NCBI GenBank assembly: GCA_015680685.1 | Contig: MNCI01025366.1 | Location: forward strand, 181,455 to 245,454 | Length of the DNA: 64,000 nt | Source of the DNA: Gnetum montanum | Lineage: Eukaryota > Streptophyta > Gnetopsida > Gnetales > Gnetaceae | Reading direction: 5' to 3' | In this document: positions 54,650 to 64,000 of the stretch, one piece after another | Layout: every line of letters starts with the position of its first letter | Numbering within the stretch: the first letter of the stretch is position 1 | Position numbers and translations under genes: made by a program | Notes under the pieces: generated by a model | Told to the model about the DNA's origin: nothing | What the model saw: only the letters and a program-made list of their open reading frames with translations | The model's database searches: none

Positions 54650-55560
54650 TGTTGGTAGTTTTTTGTACAGTGGCTCATAGGGAAAGTAGCCTATAGGGAG
54701 TTTCCATGTTGAGTGGAAGGCCTAGAGGGCATAGTTGAGTTTTATGCTCTAGTCCCTCCTATATTTGCAAATAGTTCTTATTAAGATCTTGGTAATCTCC
54801 TTGTTAGTAGCCTTTGTTGACCATTGGCTTGGGGGTAATAGGATGTTAATTTATGTTCAACCCCCAAGCATTGCATAAGCTTGTGAAAGGTAGCACTTGT
54901 AAAATGGAGTCCATTGTTAAAAATCAATGCATATGGCACACCAAACCTATTCATAACATCTTGTTGTACAAACTACATAGTAGTGGATGATGTATAGTCA
55001 ATGATAGTTATTGCTTCTACCCATTTTGTATAGTAATCAATGAAAATGATTATATATACCTTTCCATTTGACATGGGTGTGATGGGATCCATGAAGTTGA
55101 TGCCCCATATGTCAAAGAATTCTAGTGGTTGGATCCACTATTGAGGTCCCTCCATTCAAGCGATCTTCCCACCATCTCATTGGTAGCATTCACAAGAGTG
55201 AACAAATTGGTGAGCGTCCCTGAAGATAGTTGGCCAATAATACCCTACCATTAGGATCTCAATGATTATGCATCTTCTAGCATAGTGGTCCCCACAAGGA
55301 CCCTCATGAGCATCCTAGAGAATGCATAACGGATTTTCATGAGGAACATACTAATGAACTAGGCCATTAATGCATACCTTGTAAAGGTATCCATTAATTT
55401 CCATGAAGCATTTGGCCTAATGAAGAAACTATTGTCTCTTCCTACAGTCTAGATCTTGTGGCATATCTTGAGTAAGAAGATAAGTGAGAATGCCATCATA
55501 CCATTTTGGTTCATTAGGCATTTGTTCATTTATTACTCTTGTAAAGAGGAGTTCATCAGG
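54650..55560 (-). pseudogene. Integrase zinc and core domains, element F
   Basis: Zinc-binding part near 55320-55200: DAHEGPCGDHYARRC, GYYWPTIFRDAHQFVHSC and ECYQ. Core: NFMDPITPMSNGKVYIIIFI with DYYTKWVEA (55080-55000), NRFGVPYALIFNNGLHFTS (54960-54890) and SYYPQANGQ (54830). The second catalytic Asp is Asn (NNG) and the expected Glu after the ANG motif is not found. The frame is cut at 54650 by the solo LTR and resumes at 52903. Confidence 0.8.
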
Positions 55561-56060
55561 AAATTGGTTAGAGAGCAAGCTCTCCTTCTCTTTGTTATCC
55601 CATCATAACCAAGACAAGTGATTAGTGATCATATTTTTAGTCTCCTTTCGATATACCATCATAAAATCAAATTACTGTAAGATCACCAACCACCATATGA
55701 CACGGGGGCTCACCATTGGCTTGTTCATTAGGAAGGAGATGGTGCTATGATCAATGTGCACAAACACTTTACATCATATCACATAGTGCCTAAAATTTTC
55801 TAGGGCATACACCACTATCATTAGTTCTTTCTCTATTGTGGTGTAATTTAGTTGTGCATCCACAATGCTTTGACTTGCATAGTGGATGTAATATGGACAT
55901 TTTTTATCATCCAACTACATAAGCACACCTCCCAAGGCATAGTTTGATGCATATGTCATGATATGAAATGATCTAGACCAGTCAGGTGCTTGTAGAATTG
56001 GAGTCTCTACAAGCTCTAGAATGATTTTTCTCATTCTTGGTCTAGATGAATGGAGCATCT
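55561..56060 (-). pseudogene. RNase H, element F
   Basis: The minus strand encodes YASNYALGGVLMQLDDKKCP and YIHYASQSIVDAQLNYTTIE followed by KELMIVVYALENF (55950-55790), then HIDHSTISFLMNKPMVSPRV and NHLSWL. This is the RNase H attached to gypsy RT. Stops follow ENF and at two later sites. Confidence 0.8.
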
Positions 56061-57000
56061 TTCTTTGTTAGCTTGACTAATAGTTTTTTGATCTTAGAAA
56101 AATTCTATATGAATTGGCAGTAGTAACCAGTGTATCCAAGGAATCATCAAACATATTTAATAGTTTCTGGTTGGCTATTTATTCCTTGGATGACCCTTAT
56201 CTTTTTAGGATCCACCTTAATCCTTGTTTGAGAAATTCTATGCCCCAGTACAATGCCTTCCTAGACCATCAGATGGCTTTTCTACCAATTGAGTCAAAGA
56301 TTCATCTCCACACATCTTTTAAGCACTTGATCAAGGTGGTCCAAGGCTTGCTCAAGTGTAGCACCATAGGTGGAGAAGTTATCCATGAAGACTTTCATCC
56401 CACAATCAATTTGTTATTGAAAAATGCATAGGACCAAGTATTGGAATGTTGTAGGAGCATTGCATAGACCAAAAGGCATCTTTTGATATGCAAATAGTCC
56501 CTAGGGACTCATGAATGTTGTTTTGGCCTAGTCATTTGGTGTGATCTAGATTTGGTTATAGCCACTATAACCATTTAGAAAACTGTAATAGTAATGCCCC
56601 AATATAGTATCTAACACTTGATCCACAAATGGTGATGGAAAGTGATCCTTGAATGTGGCCATATTCAATAGTCAGAAGTCGATACAGACCCACCACTTGC
56701 CACCTTTTTTGGCATAATCATGAGTCTACTAACCCACTCACTATCTGTAATGGGAGAGATAAGCCCTACCTTGAGGAGTTGTTTAATTTCTTCTTTGATG
56801 ATCTACTTCAATTTGGGATTCAACCACTACTATAGCTACCTCTTTAGCTTCATGGCTGGAGCACTGTGAATACGATGCTAGCATATCCTAGGATCAATCC
56901 CTATAAGTTTAGGATATGACCAAGCAAAGGTTGCTGTCAATTTGTTGACCACTACCAACAACATCTATTTTTGTTTAGAAGCAAGATTGATATTAATTAT
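56061..57000 (-). pseudogene. Reverse transcriptase, element F
   Basis: Blocks in order on the minus strand: MPKKAGGKWWVCIDF (56720-56670), KDHFPSPFVDQVLDTILGHY, YYSFLNGYSGYNQI, KMPFGLCNAPTTFQ (56480-56440), VFMDNFSTYG (56393-56363) and EGIVLGHRIS. The catalytic box is FMDN at 56378-56389, where the second Asp has become Asn. The FMDxF box and EGIVLGH are typical of the Athila/Tat branch. Stops are frequent. No second RNase H was seen, unlike element A. Confidence 0.85.
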
Positions 57001-57309
57001 TATCATCTTGTCATTTTTCAAAAATGCATACTACATGTTAGTAAGTAGAGTTTTCAGCTCTAAGGGCTCTTGTTTAAAATTTTTAGGGATTTCCAACTCT
57101 CCCTAATAGGTATCATCATTCACATTATCAAAGAGTTGGTGATGAACTTGCTCTAGTTTCTCCATGCTTTCAATATAGGCACATGTCAGACTCTCAAAAG
57201 GTTCCATGCAAAGTGTGCAGCTTCCAAGATCAATTGTTAGCCATTGGGTGCACTCTTGTTTTTTAGCTACTGTGTATAGGCACCTTTGTACTTTAGATTC
57301 ATTTACACA
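57001..57309 (-). other. Linker between protease and RT, element F
   Basis: Low-similarity linker with acidic residues on the minus strand. Length is ordinary for this junction, in contrast to the 5.8 kb seen in element A. Confidence 0.45.
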
Positions 57310-57849
57310 TTATTTGCATGCTTTGATGGATATGCTTTTGACAGAGTAGAGTTTTTGCACATAGTTGCACCCAGTATCACTATATGCAATGAATGGAACT
57401 CTCTTCTTCTTGATCTTTCCAAATTCATTCTCCTTGGAAATTTCGAAGGAGAGATCTTTGATGCCCATTTGTGCATCAACAGTGTTCAACCATGCCCTTT
57501 CCATATTAATTAGAAAGTCTCCCTTGCAATTGCCAACCTTGATCACCAAAAAATTGACAGGATAGGACCACCCATAAATAGTGATCACAATGTTCTCCAG
57601 AAGTCTCAAAGGAACCATGATTGAGTGGTCTACCAATTCTAAATGGATATTGTTCTTCTTGAGAGGCGGTAGGTTCCATGCTTTTTCCATGTCATGGAAA
57701 ATTAGATTAACACTAGAACCTAAATCAAGATGATCCTTGCATGGCTCATTTTTGATGATATGCAAGTAAATGAGAGGACTTCTAGAGTCAAATCTTTTAT
57801 TGGGAAGGTTGCTAGCCTTGATCCAATTAGATACAACATGGGTTAACAT
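57310..57849 (-). CDS. Aspartic protease domain, element F (open 179-codon frame)
   Basis: The longest intact TE frame in the right block. The catalytic region reads HLDLGSSVNLIFHDMEKAWN (about residues 40-60), and the domain ends with NMERAWLNTVDAQMGIKDLS (about 112-131), both typical of plant gypsy proteases. A basic tail follows (KIKKKRVPFIAYSDTG). It sits between gag and RT of element F, so it is part of a polyprotein, not an independent gene. The D-L-G in place of D-S/T-G may impair activity. Confidence 0.75.
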   Translation of the reverse strand: MLTHVVSNWIKASNLPNKRFDSRSPLIYLHIIKNEPCKDHLDLGSSVNLIFHDMEKAWNLPPLKKNNIHLELVDHSIMVPLRLLENIVITIYGWSYPVNFLVIKVGNCKGDFLINMERAWLNTVDAQMGIKDLSFEISKENEFGKIKKKRVPFIAYSDTGCNYVQKLYSVKSISIKACK

Positions 57850-60189
57850 GATGATGCGAATCTTAGGAGGAGTTTGGTTTGAAGGGCTCTTGAAAGGATT
57901 TGATGTAGAGGATGATGGAGAGACAAGGTGGCCATTTGCATTAGTTTGTAAGGAATTTGGAAGACTTTTGGATTGGAAGAATGACCATTTTTAGAATCTG
58001 GGTTTTGAGCTATTTAGCTAGAAAGCCAGCTATAAATTAACTGCCCTAGTAGCATTACGTTGTTGTGGCTGTGGTAGAATTTTGCCCTGCATAGATGAAG
58101 TAGGAGGTAATCAGGTGGAGGGTGGAGGGGCATGTGCTAAAGGATGAGAAGGATGATAGAGATATGGGATTTTCCCTCTAGTAGATGGAGAATGAGTTCT
58201 ATGATACTCTAGAGGGTAGTAGTGATGATAAAAAGAAACATGACTAGAAGAGTCACATAGAGACATTGGTTGCTGAATATAGTACCCATATGGATTTGGC
58301 TGCCTATAAGGATACCGCTACCTTGGTGGTGGCATCCCCCACAATTGTGGGTGTTGCCACTACTGGTACTACTCATATGGTTGTGGTGGAGCTCCACTTG
58401 GATAATAAGCTTGTTGTTGTTTATGGAATTGCCTTGGATTTCCTTGAGGATAAGATAATCTTCTGGGTGCTTGCCTTCTTGCAAGTCTAGGATTCATCAC
58501 ATACACTCCAAAGTTCTACAAGTGTGACATAATAGGGCAACATCTTTTAGGATGTTCGTATTGGTAGATATCACACCCACCATCGTCATCTAATTTTGAC
58601 TTCACAACTTCTTCTAATACTATAGCCTTGCCCTTATCCCTTTGATAGGCACATTTAGCTTCTTTTCGCCTCCCGTGGTTACGGTCACTACTTTACTCTC
58701 TTGATTCTTCTGTGATCTTTAGAGCCATTTATAATTTTTCATCCAATGAATCCCACATTTTATCTCATTGGCTGAAATTTTAGACATAGAATTTTGGATC
58801 AACAAGTTCTTTCTATTCACCACCTCATCTAGTGGTGACTCCTCCTCATTATTGCAGAATCGGACTTCCCTTTTTCTAATGGAAGGATACCTATTATATT
58901 CTTTTACACTTTCTCATTTCCTTAGCTCTCCTTCTTCTTTTGCTACCTACTCTATTAGCCTTTGGATCTAATGGGCTCTAAGTTTTAATAGTCTCCCTTG
59001 ATCATAGACCCCAAGATTTCTTCCCATTTCTAATCAGAGTCCATCTATGATGTGGAAAAGTTGTTCTCGCTGAGAATAACCATGGCCAGGGCATTAGTGT
59101 ATGAGAGAATAGTATCTACTCATGGTGGCATCTAAGGGGTTCATGTGTTCCTTGCTTTCATCCTTAGATCTACCTTCTCAAATTAAACACTGAAGAGTAC
59201 ATCTTGTATTTATCATTAAAAAAATCTAGCATTATACTCCACCTATGGATGGATTCTAGCTCCAAGGATCGATATTAGCTTTTGGCTTCCTTGATGGATG
59301 TCCTGGGAAATAGCTTTAATTTTTACTAATCATTTTTAATATTTATTAAGGCATAGGCATCTTGAAAGGCTTGAATATGTGTTTGTAGATCAAAGTTATA
59401 TCCCCCCTCAAATTTGGGGATATTATTCATGTCAAATCACTTGATCCGACTATCTTTTACATGTGTGGTTGTAATTTTTACTACCTTTGTAATATTTAGC
59501 ATGCTTTGAGTTGCTAGAAAAGGCTCATCATCATCATTATTTTGATGATGCCGATAATGTCCTCTGCTACCCCTTCATTCATAATGGGCCTAGCAATCAT
59601 TGTTGTTTTGCTATTCACCTTCATCACGGTTGTTCTTTCAACGATGTTTGTTAGAACTAGAAGAGGAAGAAGAATATGTAGACAAAGAGGATGAAGAAGG
59701 AGGAGGACTACCACCACCATGGTGTTTGCCACCACTTCTATGCTTGTCACGACCATGTTCATTAGCTTTCTTGTCATCTTGATGCTTTCCCAAGCCCCTG
59801 CTTGGACTCCCACTTTTACTTGAATCCAGATTGTTGATAGTGGACTGCAGCTTCAAGTTCAAGCCCCCATCACCAATATTAAGGGGTGGAGAATATTCAT
59901 GTTGAGAACCCCCAGAGGGAGGATCCTCATTATTGTTTTTTTTTGAGCAAGAATAAGGGATTGGTGAACTGTTTTCCCTTCATAGCCTCATGGTGCTTCT
60001 CCTAGTGTCAATTTCTCCTACATTGTGTTTTAGTGGGATGGTAGTCCCAATAGTCATAATCATGAAAAATTTACTCTTCTTGAAGATCTTGGATATTCAA
60101 CGTCCTAAGATTTTGGAGTAGCATCTCGGGCATAGATTGATTGAGAGACATTACAATGTTTCCTTCCATATCTTGCCATCGCAATTATT
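57850..60189 (-). pseudogene. Gag, element F
   Basis: From about 60180 the minus strand encodes a leader region and a Lys/Ser-rich stretch (59862-59638). The gag core follows with NNIPKFEGGYNFDLQTHIQA and FQDAYALINIKND (59420-59330). Then RSLELESIHRWSIMLDFFND, a Cys/His segment with CDIYQYEHPKRCC (58590-58550), and a Tyr/Gln/Pro-rich tail (58490-58200, e.g. QQAYYPSGAPPQPYE). Stops are numerous. The upstream part is cut by the insertion of element D at 60195. Confidence 0.6.
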
Positions 60190-60194
60190 CATCC

Positions 60195-61986
60195 TTGAAA
60201 CACCACCAATTTTGGGCTTCAGCACTTCAACTATAAATTTTTTTAAGTGACAAAACTTGGTAAATTTTTCTAAGTGTTGGTGCTACGCTTTCCAACGTAG
60301 CTAGCGTAGCATGCATCAAAGCCTATTTTGCAAAATTTTCTAAGTATGAATAGTAGTTGCATAAAAATTTTTCTAAGTGTCTTGCTATGATCTCACTCTA
60401 CTTCCTATGCTTTAGAGTGTATCCAGCATAGCACATGCTTCCATGGCCAGTTTGCCCAAGTGCCAAGCCAAAATTTGTCAGGATTGCTTGGGATGGAGGA
60501 AATAGTTTGACAAATTTTCTTTCTCTTGGGTTGCTACGCTCTAGAGTGTAGCCAACGCAACATACTTTTCAATGGCTAGTTTTGCCTAAGTGTTAAGAAA
60601 GAAGCTATCAAGCTAGCTTAGCATGGACTAGACATTTGGCAAATTTTCTAACTCCTAAGGCTACCTCTCTTACTATGCCCCAAAGCGTAGCACGAAGGAA
60701 AATTGCAAAATTTGTCAATTTTTTTCTAAGTCTTCCTGCTATGCTCTATTATGCTCTAGAGTGTAGCTAGTGTAACTAGTGCTGGACATCAAATTTTGCA
60801 AAATTTGACTAAGTGTTGTGTTATGCTCTAGAGCGTAGCTAGTGTAACATTGAAAAAAGGTCTCTGATAGCCTCCAAAAGCCTCCAAAAGCCTCCAAAAC
60901 TTAGCATCAGCCTTTGTCTCAGCTCCGACATTCCTTTAGCAAGCAGGATCAACAATTTTTAGCTCTTTTGCATCCCCATTAGTTCCCCAAATTATACCTA
61001 TGCTTGACTCTACTCAAAAGAGGGGAAAACATAGTCCTGGAGTGTAGCCTCCAAGTTGCATTATTATTTTTTGCATTATTTGCAGGTATATTGTAGTCAT
61101 TCAAACTCTGGCACATGCAGTCTTGGTAGTGTAGTTACAGTTTAGCAATCTTTAGGGATCCATTCCAGTACTCTAGAGAATAGTACTTGCTACTCCCATG
61201 GGAGCGTAGCAAGGGTTTAGTGTGGCTTCACCTACCCTTATGCCACATGGCACCCAATCTGCATTTTGCGCTAACCCTAGCCCTATAAATACCCCTACAT
61301 TCAACATTTTAGGGGTTGGAAAATCAAAAGAGAATTGGGCATTTTGACATTTTGAGCATCCTTGACACTCTTGCACTTGAGCACACCTAGCACTTTGGTG
61401 CATTCTAGGACCTTGTTAGACAATTGGCACACACCATTCAAGATGTAGTTCACCATTGTACCTATGGAACATAGTAATAGCCAACCTAGTAGGTTCAGTC
61501 CCCATAGTAGCCGTCAGTTCCATAGCTTGGATGCCTTAAAGATTGTGACTACATTGCTATGCTACCACTGTGCCTACCTGTACACTACATACCACTCTCA
61601 CCTCTTTTCCTACAATAGCTACACTCCCTGTCTAAGGTGGTGCACTTTCATTCTTAAGTTCTATTGCATTTTTCAAGCACTCTTTCTTTGGCACTTACCA
61701 CATCACTAGCATTTTCTTTATTATTTTACACGTATTTACACATTTACACTATTGTTCTCAGGCTGGGACACCTTGCTTTGCTCTGGCTTAGTTGGCCTCG
61801 GTGCCCGCATGTAACGCTGCATAAACCCCTCTCATACACATTCATCTTAACACCTCGTAAGTCCCTGTTCGATTGACAAGATCATTCAAGGCACCTTGTC
61901 TCCATTTTCCATCATAGCCCTCACATAGATGTTTTCCAGCCACTAACCTCTTAGTTTTCTAACCATCGATGTTTTCGATCATCACA
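60195..61986 (+). repeat. 5' LTR of element D (1792 bp)
   Basis: Starts TGAAACACCACCAATTTTGG and ends ATCATCACA, followed by a primer site. It aligns along most of its length with the solo LTR at 52909-54644: TTTTTCTAAGTGTTGGTGCT, ATGCATCAA-GCCTATTTTG, ATGGCACCCAAT-TGCATTTTG and the TATA block. Palindromes include GCTACGCTCTAGAGTGTAGC at 60533-60552. The left flank CATCC (60190-60194) is the likely target duplication. The target is gag of element F. Confidence 0.8.
61284..61291 (+). promoter_or_regulatory. TATA box of element D LTR
   Basis: CCCTATAAATACCCCTACAT; same context as in the solo LTR. Confidence 0.65.
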
Positions 61987-61991
61987 GTTTT

Positions 61992-62008
61992 TGGTGTTAA
62001 AAGGAGGG
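61992..62008 (+). other. Putative primer-binding site of element D
   Basis: TGGTGTTAAAAGGAGGG, five bases after the LTR end, followed by CCTC. Same AAGGAGGGCC core as in elements A and B. Confidence 0.55.
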
Positions 62009-62583
62009 CCTCTTATTCCTTCTTTGTTTAAGGGTAGTCCCACATTCTTTCTACACCTTCATTACTAGTTTCAAGCTAGTGTAGACGTAACACCCCTATG
62101 GACTTGCTACGGTAGTAGCTGGATCATAGGCTAGTGCAGGAGTTGTCTACAATTCCATTGGTATAGATTGGACCTAGTTGTTGGTTCCCCTAGAACACCA
62201 TAGGATGAAAGCCCAATTGTATGCGTTGTGTTAAACTCTAGGTGCTCTAGAGAGCATAACAAGTTCTTAGAGCATAACAAGCATAACACCAGAGTTAGTT
62301 ACTTTTAGCAATGTTTCTAGAGTTAGTCATTTTTTGGCCTATTTTCACAATTTTTCTTACTTAGTCATTTTTCTAACATTCTCTGCACTTAACCATTTTT
62401 TGTTTAGCACTATCATTTCTTTCATTTTTATATAGTAACATGAATCCCACATGTCCTTCAACCTCTACCCTAAGCATAGAGGTGACCCGCCCCATCCAAT
62501 AGGTGGTAGAAATTGATCCCCCACTCAGTCCTATATAGCCACAACAACAGTCACTCAGACTACGCAATCAACTGCCTAAGCAC
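62009..62583 (+). other. Leader of element D
   Basis: No coding sequence supported. Unlike A and B, no clear tandem array, though AGAGCATAACAAG is repeated at about 62252 and 62268. Confidence 0.5.
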
Positions 62584-64000
62584 ATGGCACTTGACAATGA
62601 AAAACACAACTTCCTCTATGTAAAACTTCAAGTGGGTCTATCCTTAGATTATCAAGAATTAGATGCCAAGCAAAGCTTTGAGATCATACATCAAAATGGG
62701 AAGGAATTTTTTTCTACACCTGATGAATTCATCTCGCTTATCGATAACTTTTGGTGGTTATTGAACCAACTCGTTAGAGTGAGTGGGCCTAATGAGCATG
62801 ATGTAGCTTCAAAGTATGATGAGCCCTTGTAGGATAGGAAAGATGAATTCGAGACTTTTTTAGAGAGTGTTATCCCATTTTATGCCTCTATCCAATAGCT
62901 TGTTTCTAGTTTTGTCCCACACCAATCATAGTCATCTACCTTCTTTGAGGGAGCAATGTCACTCTTGCCTCCCCCAGGTCCATGCTTGTGTTGGTAAGTC
63001 ACCAAGTACTGCATGCACAACAGGGTGCAGGACCATCTACAACGTTCCTCTTTGTCATCTTTGCCTAGTCTGCACAATCTTCTATGCTAACATCCATGAT
63101 GCCAACACAACCATATGTGCACACGGTGCCTTTTTCTCAGCCACACACAAGTCAAGTGTCCTTCGTTCCAACCATCTCATTCACATGTCCAACAATAGCA
63201 CAAGCCAGAACTGCATGGTGGATCCCAACCTCTGTGCCTATGGTGCAGTGGTCACACACCCTACAATACAAGCAACAACAAATGCAATAAGCATCTCACA
63301 TGATCATGCAGCCCACAGTAAAGCAATGGGCTACTCAAATGGCACAACGAGTAGCATAATTGGTGCAGCTAGTCACATCTTCCCCGAGTTTGGACTAGGT
63401 GTTTCAACTCATCCAAACATTAATAGAGGAGGTTAGATGGCTTAAAGCTACTAACTCTGAAATAGTCCATGTGATGGAATTCTACTAGGATGACCCCATC
63501 AGTCCTGTGGTCTCGTCACTAACCTTACCTCTTAGGGTCTAGCTTCCTTAGTTCACCAAATATAATGGTGAGGGGGACCCCAATGCCCACCTCATAACTT
63601 TTCATTTTGAATGGTTACTTCTACAAGCATGACCACATTCAATCATTCACATCTTTTCCATGTCCTTAACTGGCAAGGTGCTTAACTGGTATCGTGTGCT
63701 CCCTAGGGCTTCCATATCTACCTTGGAAGAATTGCTCAACCAGTTTGTGACCTGCTTCAAGTATAACTTGAAGCCCAAAGCCACATTGGACCAATTAATG
63801 GACATTAAGTAGGGCTCTCTAGAGCCTATGCAAAATTTCATTCAATGGTGGAGTGCCACACTCAATGAAATCCACGAGTCGATGGAAAAAACCCATCTTC
63901 TGGCCATCTTTAAAGGTGTAGTAAATGACTTCATTAAGTTAAAACTATACTATCTAGCCCTATGCTCCCTAAGCTAAGCCTTTGCTCAAACAAAGAGCAT
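62584..64000 (+). pseudogene. Gag of element D (runs off the window)
   Basis: The start at 62584 (MALDNEKHNFLYVKLQVGLS) matches the N-terminal domain of gag in A and B. A Ser/Thr/His-rich middle follows (62870-63440, open for 189 codons but in a shifted frame). Then FTKYNGEGDPNAHLITFHF (63550-63610), MSLTGKVLNWYRVLPRASIS, LEELLNQFVTCFKYNLKPKA (63715-63780) and HLLAIFKGVVNDFIKLKLYY (63890-63950). Several stops and at least one frameshift are present. The rest of gag and pol lie beyond 64000. Confidence 0.8.

Noticed and set aside
59514-59862. Ser/Lys- and Met/Val-rich frames near 59600
   Set aside because: Only the minus-strand frame consistent with gag F is kept; the others are low-complexity shadows.
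62867-63436. Intact 189-codon plus frame as an independent gene
   Set aside because: It lies between the N-terminal and core parts of gag D and has the same biased composition as the linker in gag A, so it is a shifted piece of gag.

Overview
This is plant nuclear DNA made almost entirely of old, nested LTR retrotransposons of the Ty3/gypsy Athila/Tat type, with LINE and SINE debris, two nuclear tRNA genes and no clearly intact host protein gene. The kingdom is inferred from the retroelement lineages (a dual RNase H Tat-type pol and an Athila/Tat-type pol), short GT-AG introns of 72 to 134 bp, and tRNA genes that lack an encoded CCA. The age and depth of nesting suggest a large, slowly purged genome such as a gymnosperm, but that is only a guess.

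Left block, 1-23166 (minus strand). One LTR family recurs in the window. Its LTRs begin TGAAACACC, end TACA or CACA, and carry a TATA box. Element B has its 5' LTR at 5738-7116, then a primer-binding site, gag and protease, a polypurine tract at 99-111, and the start of its 3' LTR at 1-98; it has no pol. Element A has its 5' LTR at 21562-23166, gag at 17921-20877 and protease at 17071-17920. A Tat-type pol (RT, RNase H, second RNase H, integrase) follows only after a 5.8 kb gap, at 7850-11280. The gap holds a multi-exon gene on the opposite (+) strand, about 12217-16636, whose reading frame is kept across five GT-AG introns. I do not recognise its product. Arrays of a short motif, AGTTTA-N2-GTC-N6-GAC, lie at every module boundary of A and B.

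Middle block, 23167-52560. A second family (elements G and H) has 0.89 kb LTRs that begin TGRTGA and end TCAYCA. The internal region is about 3 kb and holds one long coding region for an unrecognised, partly coiled-coil protein. G (+) is at 23167-27717 and H (-) is at 46426-50401; several detached LTR pieces lie between them. Also here are AT-rich spacers, tRNA-Lys(UUU) at 30565 with a broken copy beside it, tRNA-Arg(UCG) at 43106, LINE reverse-transcriptase remnants, tRNA-derived SINE-like repeats, a 243-bp coding tandem repeat, and a possible promoter with a first exon near 33000.

Right block, 52560-64000. A third, minus-strand Athila/Tat-type element (F) is recognisable from gag to integrase. 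Its integrase is split by a solo LTR of the TGAAACACC family with a perfect 5-bp target duplication (GGAAG). Its gag is interrupted by element D (+) of the same family, whose LTR, primer site and gag run off the window end. Every protein-coding TE region carries stops or frameshifts, so none looks able to move by itself. The order of insertion is G, then A, then B on the left; and F, then D and the solo LTR on the right.
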